Source: DASUNP01 sp963728545
Lineage (GTDB): Bacteria; Acidobacteriota; Blastocatellia; UBA7656
Length of the DNA stretch: 64,000 nt
Direction: 5' to 3'
NCBI GenBank assembly: GCA_963728545.1
Contig: CAVSKO010000002.1
Span: 4,464,001-4,528,000, forward strand
Shown: positions 57,785 through 64,000 of the stretch, one piece after another
Position numbering within the stretch: position 1 is the stretch's first letter
How the letters are laid out: every line of letters starts with the position of its first letter
Notes under the pieces: model-generated
Database searches by the model: none
The model's input: only the letters and a program-made list of their open reading frames with translations
Told to the model about the DNA's origin: nothing
Made by a program: the position numbers and the translations under genes

Positions 57785-59260
57785 ATGAACGAACTTATTA
57801 AGGCTTACATTTCTGATGCCGGGGCTTTTGCTCTGATTCACGTTGCGCTTATCTTAATTTGCTTCTTCCTTTGGGCAATAGATCGCCGACGACTTATCAG
57901 GGAGATGCGGTCATATAATAACCTACAACTTGCTGGATCGCTTAACCTACAAACAACACCCAGTTCCAGCATAGAAAGCTTAGCCCAATTTGCATCATCA
58001 CTCGCGCAAAAAGGATCAATGCCCGATGCAGAAACGCTGAGAAGAAGATTGATTAATTCTCTTTCAACTTCTGATGCAACTCTTCGTACTTGCATTAATG
58101 GGTTAGTTGTTGTTGGGTTACTTGGAACTCTATTTAACTTATGGCATCTAGGCCCGGGCTTTTGGAATTCACTTATCGAGGGTAACGCTCTTCAAAGCAA
58201 ATCGGCAATTGGCGTAGCTTTCGCAGCAAGTTTCTTCGGTCTTTTATGGGCTTTTACTTTAAACCTACTTGACAATGCCATTTTTCGCCGACGCCGTGAA
58301 GTCTTTGTCCGCGAAGCGACGATTTGGATTACATCAAAGACAGTCGAGCAATTACCGCATTCGCGCGAGGCTGCCGTTACGCAGGGGTTAAACAAGTTCA
58401 TCAAGGCATCAGAAACAATTCTACTTGATTTAAAAACACAGCACGCAACCCTAACTCAGCACCTGCTCGATCAAATTCGGGATTCATCACAGGCACTTGA
58501 TATCAGTTTGAATTCTATCGCTAGTCGCTGGCAGACCTTCTTAACAGATTCGACTGCCAAAGTTAAAGAAGGCGGTAAAGAAATACAAAGTGCAGCAAAG
58601 CAATTAACAGATGCTACTAACCATGCAAGCAAGACACTTGCTGATACCACAAAGACATTAGAAAGCTATAAAAATCTCAGCGAACTTATAGCAGAAGTAC
58701 GAACTGAATCAGCAAAACTTGTTTCCGAAGTGACGCAGCGAATGGAGCAATTCAGTAGGCAGATGGAGATAAACGTATCGAATGTAGCAAAGGAGCATTC
58801 ACAAGCCTTAGAGCAAGAATCTGAGGCTGCGAATAAACGGCTATCCGATCTTATGGACGCTTGGCACACTAGGAGTGCGGCTACTTTAGGAGGGTTTGGT
58901 GCGAACATACAAAAAGCCAGTGATGATTTTTCAGCCAATTGGCAACAACTTAGCAGTTCGGTGTATAGCCAAGTAGATCAGCTTATTCGTAGCTGGCGAA
59001 TGACGCTCGATGCATCTGTAGGCGATATGAATGTTTCACTAAAATCAGTCAATGAGCAATTAAAGAAGACAGAAAGGCTTTCAGAGGCACTTTTAAAATC
59101 TGCCCAAGCTCTCGTAAGGGCCACAGAAGCATTGCCAGACTCTTCACCAAAATCCTCCGATCATGCTATCAGAGAGTTGCTTAGAAAGCTTGATGTATTA
59201 CCGAATCAAATTGCACAAGCTGTTTCAGGAAATAGATGGTATCGCCGATGGTTTAGTTAA
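57785..59260 (+). CDS. ZorA-like MotA/TolQ/ExbB protein with coiled-coil tail
   Basis: A 491-residue membrane protein. TM1 about 14-31. TM2 104-120 (INGLVVVGLLGTLFNLW) and TM3 140-162 (SAIGVAFAASFFGLLWAF) match the MotA/TolQ/ExbB ion-channel core with the GLLGT and SxxIGxAF signatures. After residue ~185 comes a long helical tail of roughly 300 residues with heptad-type patterning (for example AKVKEGGKEIQSAAKQLTDA), much as in ZorA. With the next gene (a MotB-like protein) it should form an ion-driven membrane complex. There is no full motor context (no flagellar genes), so Zorya-like function is the best reading. First gene of a five-gene operon. Confidence 0.82.
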   Translation: MNELIKAYISDAGAFALIHVALILICFFLWAIDRRRLIREMRSYNNLQLAGSLNLQTTPSSSIESLAQFASSLAQKGSMPDAETLRRRLINSLSTSDATLRTCINGLVVVGLLGTLFNLWHLGPGFWNSLIEGNALQSKSAIGVAFAASFFGLLWAFTLNLLDNAIFRRRREVFVREATIWITSKTVEQLPHSREAAVTQGLNKFIKASETILLDLKTQHATLTQHLLDQIRDSSQALDISLNSIASRWQTFLTDSTAKVKEGGKEIQSAAKQLTDATNHASKTLADTTKTLESYKNLSELIAEVRTESAKLVSEVTQRMEQFSRQMEINVSNVAKEHSQALEQESEAANKRLSDLMDAWHTRSAATLGGFGANIQKASDDFSANWQQLSSSVYSQVDQLIRSWRMTLDASVGDMNVSLKSVNEQLKKTERLSEALLKSAQALVRATEALPDSSPKSSDHAIRELLRKLDVLPNQIAQAVSGNRWYRRWFS

Positions 59261-59285
59261 TCATCAAGCTTTGAGGGAGTATTCC

Positions 59286-59981
59286 ATGATAGACACAGAT
59301 ATCGAACCCGAGTCCGCTAGTGGCATAAATATCTGGATAACGTTCGCTGACCTTTTTGCAGGTCTTCTTTTGGTATCAATCATCGGTTTAGTTGTGATAT
59401 TGCCTCACTACAGAGAGGTTCGTTTTAGTCGTGAATTAGTCGCAACTATGAATCAAGCTACGGATACTACTCGTCTCATACAAGAACGATTAACACAGCT
59501 ACTTCCAAGCCATGTTGAGCAGCCTCATTATTCTGAAACCGAGATTATTATCCCCTCCGCTGCTCTCTTTAAGTCTTACGGCTTTGATGACTTTCTTTAT
59601 AATGATGAAAAGCGCGAACTTTTGAGTGCCATACGCGCTGCCATTCATGAAGCGCTAGATGAGGCAAAAGATCAAAGAAAGTTCCTGCGAGTTGTGATAG
59701 AAGGCCACACAGATAGCGATCCCATTAAGAAACTTGCTATCACTCCAGCAATTCCTACGAATTGGGAATTGTCGAGCCGCAGAGCAACTGGTGTACTTCG
59801 CTTTTTTGAGGATGGAGGCTTACATTCTAGAGAGTACAACATTGTAGCTATGGGCTTTGGTGACACCATGCCTGTGGCTGATAACCAAACTGATGAAGGC
59901 AAGGCTAAGAATCGGCGCATAGTAATCCGAATTGAGCCTAACCTTGAGGCAATTAAAGCGAGCCTCTCGCAAAGCCAATAA
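59286..59981 (+). CDS. ZorB-like MotB/OmpA protein
   Basis: A 231-residue protein from ATG 59286 (GAGGGAG upstream; the in-frame ATG at 59163 runs through the end of the ZorA-like gene). One membrane segment with an ion-binding Asp (WITFADLFAGLLLVSIIGLVV, Asp22), as in MotB and ZorB. The periplasmic part has an OmpA-like peptidoglycan-binding domain (about 130-225) with IEGHTDSDP, NWELSSRRA and GFGDTMPVA. It lies 25 bases after the ZorA-like gene. Together they form the channel pair that in Zorya couples ion flow to an effector. Confidence 0.85.
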   Translation: MIDTDIEPESASGINIWITFADLFAGLLLVSIIGLVVILPHYREVRFSRELVATMNQATDTTRLIQERLTQLLPSHVEQPHYSETEIIIPSAALFKSYGFDDFLYNDEKRELLSAIRAAIHEALDEAKDQRKFLRVVIEGHTDSDPIKKLAITPAIPTNWELSSRRATGVLRFFEDGGLHSREYNIVAMGFGDTMPVADNQTDEGKAKNRRIVIRIEPNLEAIKASLSQSQ

Positions 59982-60015
59982 ATGGGCTTAAGGATCTAAG
60001 GAAAGGGAGGGATCT

Positions 60016-60654
60016 ATGGAATTTGGTGGAATAGAGAAACAAGCACGTCCGCTTCCGCTCGTTATCCTGGCGGATACATCTGGTAGTATGTCAGGCGGCA
60101 AGATTTCCAGTCTGAATCAGGCACTTGCGGCGCTAGTTCAGGACTTACAAGCAGATGACCAAACCAATGAGAGCGTTCTTTTATCTCTCGTCACCTTTGA
60201 TAGCACAGTAAAAGAAATTGTAACTCTCGCGCCGATAAAGACCGTACAGCTACCAAAGCTGTCAGCTACTGCTTCCACAAACATGGGACAAGCTTTTAGA
60301 GTGGCGCTGACTCAGTTGGCTGATCCGCAGCGCCTACCAACAAGGTGCTTAATGCCAGTGATTGTGTTAGCAAGTGATGGACAACCCACAGATGACTGGC
60401 GCACACCACTAGACGAATTAAAGAACCATAATCGCGTCGGTAATGCCCTCCGGCTCGCTCTTGCTATAGGCTCCGATGCAGATATGCAAGTACTTGAAAC
60501 CTTCGTTTCAACGGAGTATCCAGTTCTAAAGGCTGATGAACCTGATAAGATTAAAACCTTCTTTAAGTTTGTCACATATGTATCCAAGAAGGTTTTCAAG
60601 TCAGGCGGTCGTGATAGGAAGGGGCAACCCCCTCCTGATGATTTGCTGCCGTAA
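60016..60654 (+). CDS. TerY/YegL-like VWA domain protein
   Basis: A 212-residue cytoplasmic von Willebrand factor A protein. The MIDAS motif is complete: DTSGSMSG (Asp20, Ser22, Ser24), the middle Thr (TNMGQAF), and ASDGQPTDD. It matches TerY/YegL-type proteins found in triads with a PP2C phosphatase and a kinase. ATG 60016 has GGGAGGG upstream. Basic, Pro-rich C-terminus (GGRDRKGQPPPDDLLP). Its place between the channel pair and the phosphatase links the two parts of the operon. Confidence 0.85.
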   Translation: MEFGGIEKQARPLPLVILADTSGSMSGGKISSLNQALAALVQDLQADDQTNESVLLSLVTFDSTVKEIVTLAPIKTVQLPKLSATASTNMGQAFRVALTQLADPQRLPTRCLMPVIVLASDGQPTDDWRTPLDELKNHNRVGNALRLALAIGSDADMQVLETFVSTEYPVLKADEPDKIKTFFKFVTYVSKKVFKSGGRDRKGQPPPDDLLP

Positions 60655-60754
60655 GTTGAGGCCAAGCGCTTTATAGTTATCACCAGAGAAATAAATGAGT
60701 CAAACGTACCGATTTTCTGCCCAAAGAATATAAGTGTCGCTGAAAGGTGATTAT

Positions 60755-61636
60755 ATGAAGGTTCATCGCTTGAAGAATTATTTCAACATAGGAGCAGCAA
60801 GTGTAAGGGGACCGCACCACATTAAGAATGAGTTGCCCAACCAAGATTCTTACGCCTATTTCGACTCTGACCAGCTAATTGCAATAGCCGTTGCTGATGG
60901 TCTAGGCTCAGCCAGTCGTAGCGATGAAGGCTCCTCATTTGCAACATACAATGCTGTTTATGCACTTATTACATATCTTTACAGCTATGGGAATCCCACA
61001 TCACGCATTCCTAATATTCGTATTCTCAAAGAGCATATAATTGCTCCTTGGCAAAAGAGGTTCCGTCAAGGAATAGCGGATTTTGACACAACCTTATTGT
61101 TTATAGGACTGTCGCTTAAAATTTGCGTTATGGGGCAAATCGGGGATGGACTAATTGTGTATAGGCGCTCCGATTCATCAGGTACTTTTAACATATTCCA
61201 TAAGCCTGAAAAGGAGTATCTAAATAATCCAGACTCCTCTCTGGCTCAACCAAACGCCCTGGAATGCCTTCGTGTACAGGAATATCCTGTTACGTCAGAG
61301 GATAATTACAGCGCCTTTCTGTTAATGACTGATGGCATCGCCGATGATCTTATGGATCCCCTTTTGTACTCTAAGGATTTAATAAAGGGTCTGATTAGCA
61401 ACGAGACAGATCACTGGAATGCTATGCTCAATAAACATCTGATCGAATGGCCGACGCCAGGACATTATGATGATAAGACCTTAGTTGTGGCAACGAGCAG
61501 TCATCAAGTATATGAAGATTACAATGGCGAAACCAGCGTCCAAAAGGAGGATAAAGGATTAGAAAAACAAACCACCTCTGAATCCGCCGCATCAAAAGGC
61601 AGCCCAACAGCTATACAAGAAAAACGGGAGGCTTAA
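60755..61636 (+). CDS. PP2C-family serine/threonine phosphatase
   Basis: A 293-residue protein from ATG 60755 (AAAGGTGA upstream). Metal-binding Asp residues are all seen: NQDSYAY (Asp31), AVADGLGSAS (Asp48), IGDGLIV, MTDGIADD and YDDKTL near the end. The tail (about 255-293) is charged and low complexity. It resembles YegK, the PP2C member of the E. coli yegI-yegK-yegL set. It should reverse phosphorylation by the next gene's kinase. Confidence 0.85.
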   Translation: MKVHRLKNYFNIGAASVRGPHHIKNELPNQDSYAYFDSDQLIAIAVADGLGSASRSDEGSSFATYNAVYALITYLYSYGNPTSRIPNIRILKEHIIAPWQKRFRQGIADFDTTLLFIGLSLKICVMGQIGDGLIVYRRSDSSGTFNIFHKPEKEYLNNPDSSLAQPNALECLRVQEYPVTSEDNYSAFLLMTDGIADDLMDPLLYSKDLIKGLISNETDHWNAMLNKHLIEWPTPGHYDDKTLVVATSSHQVYEDYNGETSVQKEDKGLEKQTTSESAASKGSPTAIQEKREA

Positions 61637-61640
61637 GTTT

Positions 61641-62954
61641 ATGAGCAAGAAAACAGAGATTGCTACTGAATCAGGCATCTATCGTTTGGGTAAACCACTA
61701 CGAAGTGGCGGACAAGCTGAAATATACCTGCTACAGGGGCAGGCAAGAGTAGCCAAGATATACACAGAGTTAAAACAAAATGAGATAAGCGTACAACGCA
61801 ACCGAATAAGAAATATGATAAGAATGGGGCCGCCCTCACCAGCATTTGTGTGGCCTTTAGAGATCATTGAACGCCCATCGTTAGGATACGTTATGGAGTT
61901 TATACATGACTATATAGAGATAGGAGCACTTGGCCATACAAAGTATATTGGCAAAGTTGACGTGCGCACACGGTTGCGAATCTGTTACAGGCTCGTCGAG
62001 GCATTTGAAAAACTACATCAGAAGACTGGATATGCGTACTGCGATTTATCGGGCAATAATATCCTATGTAATACAAATACTAGCGATGTAAAAATAATAG
62101 ACAATGATAATTTGTGGGTTGAAGGAGTTGTAGCCCCTAGCACGGTATGGGGAACGTACCGATGCATGGCTCCTGAGCTTGAGGCTGGTACTGTGAATCA
62201 TCCAAACGTTGAAACAGATCTTCATTCACTTGCGGTTTTAATGTTTATGACATTATTGTTTCATCACCCATTGCTTGGCGACAAAATCCATGACGATTCT
62301 CTCCTTGAGCAAAACGCTTTAGGAAAAGGCGCGATCTACATCTACCATCCAAACGACTCGCGCAATCGCTATACAAAATACAGAGAATATGGTGGAATAC
62401 CAATATCTATATTACCGCCGTCTTTCCAAAGGCTTTTTCTGGATTCTTTCGTGAACGGCTTACATAATCCTAATATGAGGGTACGCGAAACAAATTGGAA
62501 AAGAGAACTAATAAACCAACTGGACACCTTGATTCGATGCCCGAATCGAAATTGCAAAGGACAACAAACGTTCCCTCCACACCCCCCCACAACGAGTACT
62601 ATCTGCATTTGGTGTAAAACGAAAATCTACAATATAAACTTGATGAAGATTTCAAATCCCTCTACTGGTCGCGTTTTGCGATATAAAGTGCTCTATGATG
62701 GCGACCGGCTTGCTGCCCATCATTGCAAACTAGATAAGACTTTCAACTTTGGAGTGCAGGATATTTGCGCATGTGTTGAAGATGACACAAATCATGGTCT
62801 TACACTTAGAAATATCTCTAAGGAAGGGTTTTCCTACTATCAACCTGGTGACACGACGCCGCGCCCTTTCCCGCCTGAAAAACGAGTTAAGCTCCAACCT
62901 GGTTATAGAATTGTTTTCGGAGCTAGTGGTGCTGTAGCCGAAATGATAAAGTGA
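61641..62954 (+). CDS. YegI-like protein kinase with zinc ribbon
   Basis: A 437-residue protein starting 4 bases after the PP2C stop (GGGAGG upstream). The kinase domain (about 12-295) has G-loop LRSGGQAEIY, Lys39 in VAKIY, the catalytic-loop YCDLSGNNIL (Asp135, Asn140) in place of HRD, and IIDNDNL (Asp154) in place of DFG. These are the YegI-type variants. A zinc ribbon follows (CPNRNC ... CIWCK, about 303-330) and the C-terminal ~100 residues form a strand-rich domain (FGVQDICACVE, YRIVFGASG) that may be FHA-like. It ends the operon and is probably the regulator or effector of the membrane complex. Confidence 0.85.
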   Translation: MSKKTEIATESGIYRLGKPLRSGGQAEIYLLQGQARVAKIYTELKQNEISVQRNRIRNMIRMGPPSPAFVWPLEIIERPSLGYVMEFIHDYIEIGALGHTKYIGKVDVRTRLRICYRLVEAFEKLHQKTGYAYCDLSGNNILCNTNTSDVKIIDNDNLWVEGVVAPSTVWGTYRCMAPELEAGTVNHPNVETDLHSLAVLMFMTLLFHHPLLGDKIHDDSLLEQNALGKGAIYIYHPNDSRNRYTKYREYGGIPISILPPSFQRLFLDSFVNGLHNPNMRVRETNWKRELINQLDTLIRCPNRNCKGQQTFPPHPPTTSTICIWCKTKIYNINLMKISNPSTGRVLRYKVLYDGDRLAAHHCKLDKTFNFGVQDICACVEDDTNHGLTLRNISKEGFSYYQPGDTTPRPFPPEKRVKLQPGYRIVFGASGAVAEMIK

Positions 62955-63158
62955 AAGAGCTAAGGTATTGAATTGGCCACACCGCTTCGTTGTTCTGTTA
63001 TTTTAAAACGCGTGGTAGAACATAACAGGTCTAACAATGAGACCAACCGGAGGGAAGTGAATTGACCCGGCGTGTTTGTGTAGGGTAGGAGCAAGGTACT
63101 TGCTCTTTCGAGTACATCTCTCGCTCCCACCATTCGTGCAGAACTGCATCTTTACTTC

Positions 63159-63512
63159 TCATTGCCTTTCGGGCGCTATTTTTTCGTCAGCTTTGGGCAT
63201 ATACTCGGCAATGACCTGGCGCAGAATCTCCGCAGCATCCTTGCAGGCTATCACTTCATACCGGCCCGCGTAGAGTTGCAACGCCAGCCGGTATGCTTCC
63301 GAGTCTCGAAATAACAGCTCTATGAAGCGGTCTAGCTCGGCTTGTACTACTTGCGGGCCGCATCCTTCTTTTGTAAACCCTCTGCGCAATACTATAAACA
63401 GGTCAGCAAGCCACTCGCGGGCTTCCTCTGAGATTCCCTCAAGCCGCGCAAGCCTGCATTCATCGTCCATAAACAGGATGGGTTGAATATCCTGGCTTTC
63501 TTCTGTTGTCAT
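63159..63512 (-). CDS. Hypothetical protein
   Basis: A 117-residue protein from ATG 63510-63512 (GAGGT upstream; the longer upstream frame is less likely). It is helical (EEAREWLADLFIVLRRG, DRFIELLFRDSEAYRLALQL) with no domain I know. It follows the gene at 63605 on the minus strand, so the two are probably one transcript. The base composition is back to GC-rich here. Confidence 0.5.
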   Translation of the reverse strand: MTTEESQDIQPILFMDDECRLARLEGISEEAREWLADLFIVLRRGFTKEGCGPQVVQAELDRFIELLFRDSEAYRLALQLYAGRYEVIACKDAAEILRQVIAEYMPKADEKIAPERQ

Positions 63513-63604
63513 GCTAGTACCTCGCTGCGCGCTGATAAGGCGCGGGGATAGTGGGCCGCGCAATTCTTTGTGGGAGTGTGCGGCCTTTGCCTTTTGCAAT
63601 GTTC

Positions 63605-63946
63605 TTAAACTATCGAATGGAAGCGGGGTCTATAACCGTCGCTTTGTCCCTCGCGGCAATTCATACACTGGCGAAGGCTGCTCGATCTGCCGCACGTCAT
63701 GCAGTAGCCGTCATGCGGCTGCACTTCAACGGGCTTACTTGTGCGGTGTATCTCTCTTAATACGGCATAGCCTTGCTCTAATGTGATGGCTTCGAGCGCG
63801 CAGCCGTTAAGCGCCATTGAAATCGCTTCGGCATCTTCGAGCGTTCTGCCGTCCCATTCTATGTTGCATCTGATTTGCGGGATCAGGTCTTGACCCGACC
63901 GGCCACCCGTCGCTTTCGTTTGTTCGGTTGCTGTTGCTGTGATCAT
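63605..63946 (-). CDS. Hypothetical protein with C-terminal zinc ribbon
   Basis: A 113-residue protein from ATG 63944-63946 (GAGG with 8-base spacing). The last third is a zinc ribbon (YCMTCGRSSSLRQCMNC). The N-terminal part has WDGRTLEDAEAISMALNG. Unknown role; type typical of accessory or mobile-element genes. Confidence 0.5.
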   Translation of the reverse strand: MITATATEQTKATGGRSGQDLIPQIRCNIEWDGRTLEDAEAISMALNGCALEAITLEQGYAVLREIHRTSKPVEVQPHDGYCMTCGRSSSLRQCMNCREGQSDGYRPRFHSIV

Positions 63947-64000
63947 ATTCATTACCTCATCAAGTGAAGCGGGCCGCACTCTCGCGGCCCATGCTTCGAT

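Noticed and set aside
57785..59981. Flagellar stator MotAB or TolQR genes
   Set aside because: There are no flagellar or Tol/TonB genes nearby; the long tail and triad context fit a Zorya-like system better.

Overview
The window looks like a chromosomal piece of a moderately GC-rich soil or environmental bacterium, most likely Acidobacteriota (Blastocatellia-like). This is an inference from the gene mix: S9 peptidases with PD40 propellers, a kinase fused to an FGE-sulfatase domain, VCBS/BACON surface proteins, small conserved stress proteins, and many palindromic and heptamer-built intergenic repeats. No rRNA or tRNA gene was found, so the assignment is not certain.

Region 1 (1-32 kb) is ordinary chromosome. 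It holds a hybrid histidine kinase, a minus-strand run (deoxyhypusine-synthase-like enzyme, M20 amidohydrolase, TauE exporter), another run (TatD, a hypothetical, a 4HBT thioesterase), an AIM24 protein, a Coq7-like diiron protein, PriA, a metallophosphoesterase, a threonine dehydratase-like enzyme, a receptor kinase with an FGE domain, an S9 peptidase with an M19 dipeptidase, a membrane FKBP, an ABC-2 transporter, an M48 protease, and an ECF sigma operon with a thioredoxin-fold protein. Dispersed palindromes sit between and sometimes inside these genes.

Region 2 (32-41 kb) is surface and secondary functions: a VCBS/BACON protein, a class III cyclase, DinB, a PqaA-like protein, a DDAH-like hydrolase, an animal-type heme peroxidase with a histone-H1-like tail, and a radical SAM enzyme behind a small split ORF.

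Region 3 (41-52 kb) is packed with small stress-type genes: two RRM proteins, a DEAD-box helicase, a delta-9 desaturase, a CarD-like regulator, a ClpP-like protein whose catalytic His is replaced by Thr, and several zinc-ribbon proteins. Four copies of one ~78-bp repeat are dispersed only here. Region 4 (52-55.5 kb) has small membrane proteins and an MFS transporter.

Region 5 (56-63 kb) is visibly AT-richer and looks acquired. A TIR-TPR protein is followed by a compact five-gene operon: a ZorA-like MotA/ExbB protein with a long coiled-coil tail, a ZorB-like MotB/OmpA protein, a TerY/YegL-type VWA protein, a PP2C phosphatase and a YegI-type kinase. It reads as a Zorya-like ion-driven membrane complex joined to a TerY-phosphorylation triad, without ZorC/D/E, and is the best candidate for an undescribed defence system here. 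Two minus-strand accessory genes close the window.

At least seven reading frames are broken by a single base (positions near 2673, 3633, 25197, 37030, 39898, 40160 and 41455). This is either real decay or residual sequencing error and should be settled before functional conclusions are drawn.
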